A DNA stretch of 64,000 bases from Agrococcus beijingensis (GTDB lineage Bacteria; Actinomycetota; Actinomycetes; Actinomycetales; Microbacteriaceae). Where the stretch lies: assembly GCF_030758955.1 (NCBI RefSeq), contig NZ_CP132360.1, positions 2,546,316 through 2,610,315 on the forward strand, given 5' to 3'. Shown piece by piece: positions 37,726 to 45,085 of the stretch. The notes under the pieces were generated by a model, which searched no databases, was not told where the DNA came from, and was given only the letters and a program-made list of their open reading frames with translations. The position numbers and the translations under genes are program-made. The stretch's first letter is position 1. Every line of letters starts with the position of its first letter.

Positions 37726-38367
37726 ATGACCGCCGCACTCCTGTTCGACATGGACGGCACGCTCATCGACTCGGAGCCCGTGTGGCACGAGCAGATGCGC
37801 GCCTTCGCGAAGATCCACCGCATCGAGTGGACCACCGAGGACGCCCACTGGACGACGGGGCGCCCCATGATCGAATGGGCAGACCGGATGCGTGACCGCG
37901 GCGTCGCGCTCGACCGCGCGTCGATCATCGACACCGTGGCCTCCGCTGTCGCGGACGCGGTGCGCGACGACGTGCCGTGGCTGCCCGGCAGCCTCGCGCT
38001 GCTGCAGCGCGTGGCCGACGCCGGCGTCCCCGCGGCGCTCGTCACGAACGCGACCGCCGGCAACGCGCAGGCGCTGCTCGAGGCCGCGCCGGAGGGCGCC
38101 CTCCGCTTCGCCGTCTCGGCCGACGACGTGGAGCGCTCGAAGCCCGACCGCGAGCCCTACGCGCTCGCGATACGACGTCTCGGTGCCGACGCATCCGCCT
38201 GCATCGCCTTCGAGGATTCGCGCAGCGGCGCGCAGTCGGTCGTCGCCGCGGGTGCCCGGCTCTGGTTCCTGACGACGCAGCTGCCGTCGTCGCCGGTGCC
38301 CGCCGAGCGCACGATCGGCACGCTCGCCGACATCGACCACGACGAGCTGCTCTCGCTGCTCGCGTGA
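37726..38367 (+). CDS. HAD-family phosphatase, beta-phosphoglucomutase-like
   Basis: The 213-residue hydrolase has motif I DMDGTLIDSEP at residues 8-18, a helical cap, motif II VTNATAGN, the Lys-containing ERSKPDREPY and motif III AFEDSRSGAQS. It transfers or hydrolyses phosphate from small sugar phosphates. Substrate is unknown. An ATG 16 codons earlier exists, but MTAALLFDMDG fits the family start. Confidence 0.9.
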   Translation: MTAALLFDMDGTLIDSEPVWHEQMRAFAKIHRIEWTTEDAHWTTGRPMIEWADRMRDRGVALDRASIIDTVASAVADAVRDDVPWLPGSLALLQRVADAGVPAALVTNATAGNAQALLEAAPEGALRFAVSADDVERSKPDREPYALAIRRLGADASACIAFEDSRSGAQSVVAAGARLWFLTTQLPSSPVPAERTIGTLADIDHDELLSLLA

Positions 38368-38385
38368 CCTGCGGTGCCGCGCGCA

Positions 38386-38391
38386 TAGACT
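38386..38391 (+). promoter_or_regulatory. -10 box of orn, leaderless
   Basis: TAGACT ends 6 bases before the GTG start of orn at 38398. Confidence 0.5.
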
Positions 38392-38397
38392 CAGCGC

Positions 38398-39021
38398 GTG
38401 GCTGCGAGTGATCGAATCGTCTGGATCGACTGCGAGATGACGGGACTCGACCCCGCGGTCGACGAGCTCGTCGAGGTGGCGGTCGTCGTCACCGACTTCG
38501 AGCTCGAGGTGCTCGACCCCGGTCTGCAGGTGGTGATCAAGCCCTCCGATGCGGCGCTCGAGCAGATGAACGACTTCGTGCGGCAGATGCACGCGACGAG
38601 CGGGCTCGACCTCGAGCTGCCCCACGGCAAGAGCCTCGCCGAGGCCGAGCTCGAGGTGCTCGCCTATGTGCAGCGCTTCGTGCCGCTGGAGCGCTCCGCG
38701 CCGCTCGGCGGCAACACGATCGGCACCGACCGCATGTTCCTGCAGCGCTACATGCCCACGCTCGACGGCTTCCTGCACTACCGCTCGATCGACGTGTCGA
38801 GCATCAAGGAGCTCTCGCGCCGCTGGTTCCCGCGCGTCTACTTCCAGTCGCCCGAGAAGGCCGGGGGGCACCGGGCGCTCGCCGACATCCTCGAGTCGAT
38901 CCGCGAGCTGCGCTACTACCGCCGTGCGGCGTTCACGGACGCGCCCGGTCGCCCGACCGACGAGCTGCAGTCGATCGCGGCGGACGTGGTCGACGGCTTC
39001 CGGGATCATCTGCCCGCCTGA
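38398..39021 (+). CDS. orn: Oligoribonuclease
   Basis: The 207-residue DEDDh exonuclease degrades 2-5-mer RNAs and pGpG. The first acidic pair is in WIDCEMTGLDP; GNTIGTDRMFL and HRALADI supply the remaining Asp and His positions. It starts with GTG, directly behind a -10 box. It is the last conserved chromosomal gene before tRNA-His and the accessory island. Confidence 0.95.
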   Translation: MAASDRIVWIDCEMTGLDPAVDELVEVAVVVTDFELEVLDPGLQVVIKPSDAALEQMNDFVRQMHATSGLDLELPHGKSLAEAELEVLAYVQRFVPLERSAPLGGNTIGTDRMFLQRYMPTLDGFLHYRSIDVSSIKELSRRWFPRVYFQSPEKAGGHRALADILESIRELRYYRRAAFTDAPGRPTDELQSIAADVVDGFRDHLPA

Positions 39022-39065
39022 CACGCGGAAGAGCGCCCGATGCGGCATTGCGTCGCGAGATGTCG

Positions 39066-39071
39066 TATGCT
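39066..39071 (+). promoter_or_regulatory. -10 box of tRNA-His
   Basis: TATGCT lies 24 bases before the tRNA and is identical to the hexamer upstream of tRNA-Gln. A good -35 is not obvious. Confidence 0.35.
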
Positions 39072-39095
39072 GTCCTGGTTGCGCTTCGCGCACAT

Positions 39096-39169
39096 GGTGG
39101 GTATAGCTCAGCTGGTAGAGCGCCGCCTTGTGGTGGCGGATGTCGCGGGTTCAAGTCCCGTTACTCACC
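39096..39169 (+). tRNA. tRNA-His (anticodon GTG)
   Basis: The cloverleaf has acceptor GTGGGTA/TACTCAC (one G-T pair), anticodon stem CCGCC/GGCGG around loop TTGTGGT (anticodon GTG) and T arm GCGGGTTCAAGTCCCGT. G at 39096 serves as the extra G-1 opposite discriminator C at 39169, the tRNA-His identity element. CCA is not fully encoded. Confidence 0.95.
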
Positions 39170-39180
39170 CACAGACGGGT

Positions 39181-39231
39181 CAGGTGTGAACTTTCGACCA
39201 AGGGACCACCCTTGGAGGAAGTTCGCACCTG
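39181..39231. terminator. Nested hairpin after tRNA-His
   Basis: An outer 13-bp stem (39181-39193 with 39219-39231, one G-T pair) encloses an inner perfect 7-bp stem CCAAGGG/CCCTTGG (39198-39204 / 39209-39215). A pyrimidine-rich GCCCTATTTCTTT follows, consistent with termination of tRNA-His. The size and nested form are unusual and could also be a recombination or MITE-like structure at the island edge. Confidence 0.55.
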
Positions 39232-39331
39232 GCCCTATTTCTTTGCCTCGGCGGCCCACCAGGGAAAAGCATGGCGAGGGCCACACTTGCTCGGCGTGCT
39301 TACCGAGGCACGGAGACGCCCGCCGGAATCT

Positions 39332-39616
39332 CTAAGCGAGCGAGAGGAAGAGCTTCTCCAGCTCGTCGATGCGCTCGCCGTCGCCCGGCTCCTCGGCTAG
39401 GCACTCCTTCAGGGCACCGGCGACCACCAGGAAGCCAGCCCGGTCGACGGCCTTCGACACTGCGGAGAGCTGCTGCACGACGTCGCGGCAGTGGGCCTCG
39501 TCCTCGACCGCAGCGATGACGGCTGCCAGCTGGCCGTGCGCGCGCCGCAGCCGATTCACGATCTTGCGCTTCGCCTCCGGGTCGTGCGCCGCGACGATGT
39601 CTGGGCTGATGCTCAT
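39332..39616 (-). CDS. CstR-like persulfide-sensing repressor (CsoR/RcnR family)
   Basis: The 94-residue all-helical protein is of the DUF156 family (KRKIVNRLRRAHGQLAAVI). It keeps two Cys (Cys43 and Cys72), but the residue four before Cys72, where copper-sensing CsoR has His, is Ala. Two Cys without the His is the pattern of CstR, which senses persulfides by cross-linking the Cys pair. The divergent persulfide-dioxygenase operon supports this. A strong AGGAGGAAT site precedes the ATG. Two operators lie between it and 39715. Confidence 0.85.
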   Translation of the reverse strand: MSISPDIVAAHDPEAKRKIVNRLRRAHGQLAAVIAAVEDEAHCRDVVQQLSAVSKAVDRAGFLVVAGALKECLAEEPGDGERIDELEKLFLSLA

Positions 39617-39631
39617 CGGATTCCTCCTGGG

Positions 39632-39662
39632 TTGACATCCACCATACTCCCCAGGGTATAGT
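39632..39662 (+). promoter_or_regulatory. Promoter of sulfur-detoxification operon
   Basis: TTGACA (39632-39637) and TATAGT (39657-39662) are 19 bases apart, and the first operator fills the spacer and overlaps the -10. Repressor binding would block RNA polymerase. Confidence 0.6.
39644..39659. promoter_or_regulatory. CstR-type operator 1
   Basis: ATACTCCCCAGGGTAT is a GC-centred inverted repeat of the ATACCCC-GGGGTAT kind bound by CsoR/CstR repressors. It overlaps the -10 box of the plus-strand operon. Confidence 0.7.
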
Positions 39663-39666
39663 TTGG

Positions 39667-39682
39667 ATACCCCCCGGGGTAT
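39667..39682. promoter_or_regulatory. CstR-type operator 2
   Basis: ATACCCC-CC-GGGGTAT is a perfect 7+7 repeat, 23 bases after operator 1 start to start (about two helical turns), so two repressor tetramers could bind the same face. Confidence 0.75.
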
Positions 39683-39714
39683 TCAACCTTCATCGACACC
39701 GCCAGGAGGGCGAG

Positions 39715-39900
39715 ATGTGCAGAGCCGCGAAGTGCAACATCTGCGGGAAGACGACCTGGGCTGGCTGCGGCCAGCACGTGAACGACGTGCGCCGCACGGT
39801 CCCGGCATCCGACTGGTGCCCCGGCCGGCACACGCAGCGCGACATCGATGAGGCGAAGGCCTCGCGACCCGGCTTCCTCGCGCGCCTGTTCGGCCGCTGA
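39715..39900 (+). CDS. Small Cys-rich protein A (CxxC...WAGCGQHV)
   Basis: A 61-residue protein, MCRAAKCNICGKTTWAGCGQ at its start, with five Cys and two His in 40 residues: CxxC, then GCGQHV, then WCPGRH, and a helical basic tail. It resembles a zinc-ribbon or metal/persulfide-binding knuckle. GGAGGGCGAG precedes the ATG. It is the first gene of the operon and a paralogue of the next one (shared CxxCGKxxWAGCGQHV). Function is unknown. Confidence 0.8.
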   Translation: MCRAAKCNICGKTTWAGCGQHVNDVRRTVPASDWCPGRHTQRDIDEAKASRPGFLARLFGR

Positions 39901-39923
39901 TCCACTGACGAGAGGACATCACC

Positions 39924-40037
39924 ATGTGCGCACGCATCACCTGCGACCGCTGCGGCAAGCCGAGCTGGGCTGGATGCGGCCAGCACGTCGAGGAGGCCCT
40001 CGGGGGCGTCCCGGCGGCCGACCGCTGCCACTGCTGA
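39924..40037 (+). CDS. Small Cys-rich protein B, 37 aa
   Basis: A 37-codon gene, MCARITCDRCGKPSWAGCGQ at its start, followed by HVEEALGGVPAADRCHC. It carries six Cys and two His, and shares CxxCGKxxWAGCGQHV with the preceding protein, so the two are tandem duplicates; this one lacks the C-terminal tail. GAGAGGAC precedes the ATG, and it lies 23 bases after gene A and 38 before the next. It is easily missed because of its size. Confidence 0.8.
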   Translation: MCARITCDRCGKPSWAGCGQHVEEALGGVPAADRCHC

Positions 40038-40075
40038 CGACTACAACGACGACGACGACGAACAAGGAGAGCATC

Positions 40076-41488
40076 ATGCTGCTGGAGCGCATCTACGACG
40101 AGGACCTCGCACAGGCGAGTTACGTCATCGGTTGCCAGGCGACCGGCGAGGCGATCGTGATCGACCCCCGCCGCGACGTCGACGAGTACATGCGACTGGC
40201 CGACAAGCACGGCCTGCGCATCGCGCACGTCACCGAGACCCATATCCACGCCGACTACCTCTCAGGCACCCGCGAGTTCGCGGCGCGCACCGGTGCCCGC
40301 ATGCACGTCTCCGACGAGGGCGGACCCGACTGGACCTACGGCACCGGCTTCGACGACGCCGACCGGATGCACGACGGCGACGAGATCGTCGTCGGCAACG
40401 TGACGCTGCGAGCGGTGCACACCCCCGGCCACACGCCCGAACACCTGTCGTTCCTCGTGACCGACGGCGCGCAGGCCCAGGAGCCGGGCTTCATGCTCAC
40501 CGGCGACTTCGTGTTCGTCGGCGACGTCGGCCGACCGGACCTGCTCGACGAGGCGGCCGGCGGCGTCGACACCCGCTTCGAGGGCGCTCACCAACTCTTC
40601 GCGAGCCTGCGCGACCGCTTCCTGACACTGCCCGACTACGTCCAGGTGCTGCCAGCGCACGGTGCCGGCAGCGCGTGCGGCAAGTCGCTCGGCGCGATCG
40701 CGGCGACGACCGTCGGCTACGAGCGCGCCTTCTCGTGGTGGGCTCCCTACCTCGCCGCCGACGACGAGCAAGGCTTCGTCGACGAGCTACTCTCCGGCCA
40801 GCCCGACGCCCACGCGTACTTCGCCCGAATGAAGTCCCAGAACCGCACCGGCCCCGCGGTGCTCCACCCCCGCGCACCGCTCCCCGAGCGGTCCACTGCG
40901 GAGGTGCAGCACCTCCTGGAGCGCGACCTCGCGATCCTGGTGGACACTCGGGACCGCCGGCAGGTGCACGACGGCACCGTGGTCGGTTCCCTCAACATCC
41001 CGGGCGCAGCGAAGGCCGCGACCTACGGGGCGTGGGTCTACGATCCGGAGGCGGAGCACCGGCCGCTCGTTCTCCTCGCGGACGACCGCGAGGAGGCGGA
41101 GCGGATGCGCGACCACCTCGTGCGGGTCGGCATCGACGCCGTCGACGGTTTCATCCGCTCCCTCGACGGGCTCGAGCTGGTGCAGCCCCGACTGCTGCAG
41201 CCGGAGGAGCTCGACGGCCTCGCCGACGTGAACCTGGTCGACGTGCGCGGCAGCTCCGAGCACGCCGACGGGCACATCCCCGGCTCCGCGCACCTCAGCG
41301 GCGGCCGCGCGCTGTGGCACCTCGACGAGTTGCCCGCGGACGGCACCGTCGTGACGTACTGCCAGAGCGGCGTGCGCAACAGCGTCGTCGCCAGCGCACT
41401 GCGCCGGGCCGGCGTCGACGTCGTCGAGCTCGACGGCTCCTACCTCGGGTGGCTCCAGACAACCGGGCGCGAGCCGGCGACCAGCTGA
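40076..41488 (+). CDS. Persulfide dioxygenase-rhodanese fusion (CstB-like)
   Basis: The 470-residue protein has an N-terminal metallo-beta-lactamase domain with iron ligands in ETHIHADYLSG (His56, His58, Asp60), TPGHTPEH (His119), LTGDFVFVGD and LPAHGAGSACG. Two rhodanese domains follow. The first (about 290-365) lacks the catalytic Cys (VLLADDREE); the second (about 375-465) has it in YCQSGVRNS (Cys429). This is the CstB layout: oxidation of persulfide to sulfite and transfer to thiosulfate. GGAGAGC precedes the ATG. Confidence 0.92.
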   Translation: MLLERIYDEDLAQASYVIGCQATGEAIVIDPRRDVDEYMRLADKHGLRIAHVTETHIHADYLSGTREFAARTGARMHVSDEGGPDWTYGTGFDDADRMHDGDEIVVGNVTLRAVHTPGHTPEHLSFLVTDGAQAQEPGFMLTGDFVFVGDVGRPDLLDEAAGGVDTRFEGAHQLFASLRDRFLTLPDYVQVLPAHGAGSACGKSLGAIAATTVGYERAFSWWAPYLAADDEQGFVDELLSGQPDAHAYFARMKSQNRTGPAVLHPRAPLPERSTAEVQHLLERDLAILVDTRDRRQVHDGTVVGSLNIPGAAKAATYGAWVYDPEAEHRPLVLLADDREEAERMRDHLVRVGIDAVDGFIRSLDGLELVQPRLLQPEELDGLADVNLVDVRGSSEHADGHIPGSAHLSGGRALWHLDELPADGTVVTYCQSGVRNSVVASALRRAGVDVVELDGSYLGWLQTTGREPATS

Positions 41489-41510
41489 CCGCCGAGGATC
41501 GAGGCGCCCG

Positions 41511-42284
41511 ATGACGCCGACCGCCACCATCGCCGTTCTTGCGCTCGCCCTGCTGGTCGGCATCAGCCTCGGCCTGCTGGGCGGCGGCGGCTCGATCCTC
41601 GCCGTGCCCATCCTGACCGCCGTCGGCGGCGTGGAGCCGCGAGCCGCCATCGCGTCGTCACTGCTCATCGTCGGCACGACGAGCGCCCTCGGACTGCTGC
41701 AGCACGCTCGCGCGGGCCGCGTGCGCTGGCGTGTCGGGGTAGTCTTCGGAGCGGCCGGTGTCGTCGGCGCGCTCGTCGGCGGGCTGCTCGGCCGCACGCT
41801 GCCCCCAGGCGTGCTCATGGTGCTGCTCGCCGGCACGATGATCGCCGCCGCGGTGGCGATGCTTCGCCGGCGCCCGCGTCACGACCGGGCGGAGCCCGCT
41901 CGGCCGCGCATCGCCCTCGTCCTCGTGCTCGGAACGGTTGTCGGCTCACTCGCCGGGCTGGTCGGCGCGGGGGGCGGCTTCCTCATCGTCCCCGCGCTGA
42001 TCCTGCTCGCCGGCCTGCCCGCGTCGGCCGCGATCGGCACATCCTTGCTCGTCATCGCGATGCAATCGCTCGCCGGGCTCGCGGCCCAACCAGCACTCCC
42101 CGACATCCCCTGGGCGCTGGTGCTGCCGTTCACCGCAATCGCCGTGGCGGGCTCCTTCCTCGGCTCGGCGCTCACCGGCCGCATCCCCGAACGGGCACTG
42201 CGCACCGGATTCGCGGTGCTCGTGCTCAGCGTGGCCGTCGCGCTGCTCGTGCAGCAGCTCGCGCTCCACCTCCCGCTCACCTGA
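41511..42284 (+). CDS. TauE/SafE-family sulfite/organosulfonate exporter
   Basis: The 257-residue membrane protein has about eight helices in two similar halves, with the repeated family motif GLLGGGGSILAVPIL in the first half and GLVGAGGGFLIVPALI in the second. TauE/SafE proteins move sulfite, sulfonates or sulfoacetate. In this operon it probably exports sulfite or thiosulfate made by the persulfide dioxygenase (inference from context). Confidence 0.92.
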   Translation: MTPTATIAVLALALLVGISLGLLGGGGSILAVPILTAVGGVEPRAAIASSLLIVGTTSALGLLQHARAGRVRWRVGVVFGAAGVVGALVGGLLGRTLPPGVLMVLLAGTMIAAAVAMLRRRPRHDRAEPARPRIALVLVLGTVVGSLAGLVGAGGGFLIVPALILLAGLPASAAIGTSLLVIAMQSLAGLAAQPALPDIPWALVLPFTAIAVAGSFLGSALTGRIPERALRTGFAVLVLSVAVALLVQQLALHLPLT

Positions 42285-42309
42285 ACGACACCGCTCACCG
42301 GAGAACACC

Positions 42310-42675
42310 ATGACCAGAACCCAGCTCGCCGGCCTCGCCGGCCTCGCGCTCGCCGCCGTCACGACAGGCTGCGCATCGACGCCCCCTGGCAGCGTCGCAG
42401 CTCCAGCGGACGCCGTCGTCATCGACGTGCGCACCGCGCCCGAGTTGGCATCCGGTCACCTCGACGGCGCGGTCCTCCTCGACGTGTCGAACGGCGACCT
42501 CGCCGCGGCACTGCCCTCGCTCGACCCTGATGCGCCCTACTTCGTCCACTGCAGGTCCGGCAGCCGGTCAGCACAGGCGGTCGCGCTCATGCGCGAGGCC
42601 GGCTTCGCGGACGTCACCGACCTCGGCGCGCTCAAGAGCGCGTCAGCGGCGACCGGCCTCGCAATCGGGCGCTGA
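42310..42675 (+). CDS. Rhodanese-domain lipoprotein
   Basis: The 121-residue protein has a signal peptide with lipobox AAVTTGC (Cys21) and one rhodanese domain. VIDVRTAPELASGHLDGA is the first signature, and the active-site loop HCRSGSRSA contains the catalytic Cys. It should be anchored outside the membrane and handle sulfane sulfur there, complementing the cytosolic fusion enzyme. It sits between the exporter and thioredoxin. Confidence 0.9.
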   Translation: MTRTQLAGLAGLALAAVTTGCASTPPGSVAAPADAVVIDVRTAPELASGHLDGAVLLDVSNGDLAAALPSLDPDAPYFVHCRSGSRSAQAVALMREAGFADVTDLGALKSASAATGLAIGR

Positions 42676-42720
42676 CGCCGGCCCATCCGACCATCACCGA
42701 TCCAGGGAGCAACCCCGAAC

Positions 42721-43098
42721 ATGACCACGCGTGACATCACCATCGAAACGATCGACTCGACCATCGCCGGCGACGGCATGGTGCTCCTCGACTTCTGGGC
42801 GGCATGGTGCGGCCCCTGCCGCAGCTTCGCGCCCGTCTTCGACCGAGCTGCCGCGTCGAACACCGACATCGTGTTCGGTAAGGTCGACACCGAGGACCAG
42901 CAGCAGCTGGCCGCGGCGTTCCGCATCACGTCCATCCCGACGCTCATGGCCTTCCGCGACGGGATCCTCGTCTTCTCGCAGCCCGGCGCGCTGGGCCAGG
43001 CCCAGCTCGACAGCCTCATCGCCGGCGTCCGCGCGCTCGACATGGACGACGTGCGCCGCCAGGTCGCCGAGCAGCGCGCAGCCGCCGAGGCGCCGTGA
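42721..43098 (+). CDS. Thioredoxin
   Basis: The 125-residue protein has the active site WCGPC (Cys30, Cys33), DFWAAWCGPC strand-helix start and the cis-Pro segment ITSIPTLMAF, plus a short helical C-terminal extension. In this operon it likely reduces persulfides or regenerates the sulfurtransferases and the CstR-type sensor. Its stop overlaps the next GTG (GTGA at 43095-43098). Confidence 0.93.
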   Translation: MTTRDITIETIDSTIAGDGMVLLDFWAAWCGPCRSFAPVFDRAAASNTDIVFGKVDTEDQQQLAAAFRITSIPTLMAFRDGILVFSQPGALGQAQLDSLIAGVRALDMDDVRRQVAEQRAAAEAP

Positions 43099-43376
43099 CT
43101 TCCCGCCGCCGCGCCCCGGTCTGCGCTCCGGGAAGCATCGAACGCGTCGTGCAGGCCGCTGTCGGCGCGCTGACCGGCGCGTTCGCGCTCAGCAACCTGC
43201 ACGACGCGCCGCTCGCCATCGCCGCCACGCTCGGCGCTGCGCTCCTCCTCACCGGCGCAGTCCGCGGCTGGTGCCCGGCATCGCTGCTCGCGCGAGTCAG
43301 TGCCACCGCCGCAGAGCACAACACGCTTGGCATCCCCGAAGCCCGCCAGCCGCTCGACCAGCGAGGCCCCCGCTAG
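43095..43376 (+). CDS. DUF2892-like small membrane protein
   Basis: The 93-residue protein has an amphipathic start and two short hydrophobic helices (about 21-38 and 41-57), then GWCPASLLARV. The pattern ...RxVQAAVGALTG...GxxLLLTGAVRGWCPA resembles the DUF2892 family, often fused to rhodanese (YgaP) or encoded beside sulfur-transfer genes. The conserved Cys in GWCP may take part in sulfur transfer. It is the last gene of the operon. Confidence 0.8.
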   Translation: MTSRRRAPVCAPGSIERVVQAAVGALTGAFALSNLHDAPLAIAATLGAALLLTGAVRGWCPASLLARVSATAAEHNTLGIPEARQPLDQRGPR

Positions 43377-43418
43377 AGCGCAGGCTTCAGCCGCCCCCTC
43401 GTGCTGCCTCGCCGATTG

Positions 43419-43567
43419 CTAGTCGTCGAGGACGTGTCGTGGGCCGTCGGTTCCGATGACGAGGGCTCCGGCGCAGTGCGCCGAGACGCACTCGCGCCAA
43501 CGCCGCGGCGAGCTCGCGTGCAGATCGGCCCGCCAGCGCGGCCGAGCAGGATCAGTTCATCGGCCAC
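43419..43567 (-). pseudogene. Possible universal-stress-protein C-terminal remnant
   Basis: On the minus strand one frame gives VADELILLGRAGG and, after a frameshift, another gives ECVSAHCAGALVIGTDGPRH ending at a stop at 43419. Together they resemble the end of a UspA domain (VVxGxxG then LGSVSxxCxxHA). The fragment is short and the identification tentative. Confidence 0.35.
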
Positions 43568-43784
43568 GATCCGATGCCGTCACCGCATCCGCTCCGGCTG
43601 GCGGTGCGGATGCTGCGCGGTGTCCGCGGCGCGCCAGCGCGATCGTCCAGGCGACGTCGGCGAGGAGCAGTAGCCCGCCGGCGTCATTCCACGCGACGTC
43701 ATACGGCAGCAGCTCCCCCGCCTCGGCTCGCGCGGCGCGCGGCATGCAATGGGGGACGGCATCGACATGCGCCCAGGGTTGCAC
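43557..43784 (-). pseudogene. DUF2243 membrane protein remnant (C-terminal piece)
   Basis: Minus-strand sequence PHCMPRAARAEAGELLPYDV continuing AWNDAGGLLLLADVAWTIAL matches the C-terminal part of DUF2243, where D..VxHxxLxLHxIR...LLPYDLAWN precedes the last helix. The N-terminal two thirds are absent. DUF2243 genes often neighbour ctaG, whose remnant lies just upstream on the same strand. Confidence 0.55.
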
Positions 43785-44024
43785 GGGTACGGATCCTGGC
43801 TATCGGCGGACGCTCAGATCCCCGTGGCGCCCGAGGCTTTCTGCGCTCGTCCGGACGTCCTTAACACTCCCGGCTCCGACACCACGTCCAAGACGCTCCA
43901 CCGCGAATCGGAGAGCGATGGCGCGGCATGCGCCGGTACGACGCGGTCTCTTTGAAGCGACTCGATCGCCGGTCCGGGCCGCGGCGTCCTGCCGCTCCGG
44001 TGACGGCTCCCTCCGCCGGGGAGC

Positions 44025-44448
44025 TCAGCGCACTTGGCTTACCGCCACGCCGCCGGGCCGCCGGCGGGACGCATGACGTCCGGCTTCTCGGTACCAGCGC
44101 GCGCAGAAGAGCGCCACGATCGCGGCCTCGATCAGCTGCCCGCGTAGTACGTGAGCTGCGCGCCGGCTGCACGTCACCGACGGCATACAGGTCGGGAGGA
44201 GTGGCGAAGAGCGTCTTGGCGAGGATGCTGTGCGACGCCATCGTGGCGAGGGGTGCGACTGCGGTGATGAGGTGAGGCGCTCGATGCGGTGTCGAGTCGA
44301 GGCCGATGGCCGCGGTCGTCAGGAGGTAGCCCGCGAGGAGCAGGTGGGCGTGGACCGCCACGTGCACCAGCGAACCGGACTGCATCCAGCCGACCAGGGG
44401 TGTCGAATAGATCTGCCACAGTCCGCCGGCATTGAGACACGCTGCGGT
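44025..44448 (-). pseudogene. ctaG: CtaG (cytochrome c oxidase assembly) remnant, frameshifted
   Basis: Reading the minus strand from 44448, ACLNAGGLWQIYSTPLVGWM, then LVHVAVHAHLLLAGYLLTTA, is the C-terminal half of caa3-type CtaG. After LFATPPDLY the frame is lost. QLTYYAG appears in a second frame and GQLIEAAIVALFCARWYREA in a third, ending at 44025. So at least two frameshifts are present, and the first four or so helices are missing. It is a non-functional relic. Confidence 0.75.
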
Positions 44449-44521
44449 GACGGCTCGCGTGTCGCCTCTCGCCTGGATGGACAGACGCGGGTCGGCGGGC
44501 GCCGCCCTCGCTCATCCACTC

Positions 44522-44550
44522 TTGTTCTCGAATACTCCTGGGGGTATAGT
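44522..44550 (+). promoter_or_regulatory. Promoter of DUF302-SHOCT-multicopper oxidase unit
   Basis: TTGTTC (44522-44527) and TATAGT (44545-44550) are 17 bases apart. The -10 and its position relative to the operator are the same as in the promoter at 39632. Confidence 0.6.
44532..44547. promoter_or_regulatory. CstR-type operator 3
   Basis: ATACTCCTGGGGGTAT matches operator 1 at 14 of 16 positions and overlaps the -10 TATAGT in the same way. It should place the downstream genes under the same repressor. Confidence 0.65.
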
Positions 44551-44634
44551 TGGATGCATCAGCGGGGACCGCGGATCGTGCCGGCACAAGCCTTCGGCCG
44601 ACTCCCGCCCGCCCCGAGTCGCTTGGAGCAAGCC

Positions 44635-45036
44635 ATGAGCTACGGCATGACCACGACAGTCGCCCTCCCCTTCGACGAAGCGGTCGCCGCGATCCGCGCG
44701 GCGCTCGCCACGCAGGGATTCGGCGTGCTGACCGAGATCGACATGGCAGCGACGCTCAAGGCGAAGCTCGACGTCGACATGCCCCCGCAGGTGATCCTGG
44801 GCGCGTGCAATCCTCCCCTTGCGCTCCGCGCGCTCCAGGCGGAGGAGTCCATCGGACTGCTGCTCCCCTGCAACGTCACGGTGCGCGACGCCGGCGACGG
44901 CACGTCGGTCGTCGAGGCGCTCGACCCGAAGGTCATGGTCGGCGTCACCGGGAACGACGCGCTGCGAGCGGTCGCACACGAAGCGGCGGACCGCCTGGGC
45001 GCGGCGCTTGCCGAAGTCGGCAGCGGCAACGAGTGA
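44635..45036 (+). CDS. DUF302 family protein
   Basis: The 133-residue protein is a DUF302 domain: SYGMTTTVALPFDEAVAAIR, GFGVLTEIDMAATLKAKL, ILGACNPPLALRAL and GLLLPCNVTV are its conserved segments. It forms a swapped dimer in solved relatives; function is unknown, though it is frequent next to metal- and sulfur-stress genes. TGGAGC precedes the ATG. An in-frame ATG 27 codons upstream would extend into the 5' leader and is not preferred. Confidence 0.88.
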   Translation: MSYGMTTTVALPFDEAVAAIRAALATQGFGVLTEIDMAATLKAKLDVDMPPQVILGACNPPLALRALQAEESIGLLLPCNVTVRDAGDGTSVVEALDPKVMVGVTGNDALRAVAHEAADRLGAALAEVGSGNE

Positions 45037-45085
45037 CGGCGCGACCCGGACTGCGCCTCAAGCACGAGAACTGGGAGGTCGAAGC

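Noticed and set aside
39096..39169. tRNA-His 3' end as an attachment site with a second copy at the far edge of the island
   Set aside because: I looked for the T-arm and acceptor sequence between 46.1 and 46.5 kb and saw none, so integration at this tRNA remains only a suggestion.
43861..44385. A complete 174-residue minus-strand protein starting MQSGSL
   Set aside because: Its first 65 residues are the middle of CtaG, and the rest is out-of-frame Arg-rich sequence; the CtaG end is found in the two other frames, so this is a frameshifted remnant.
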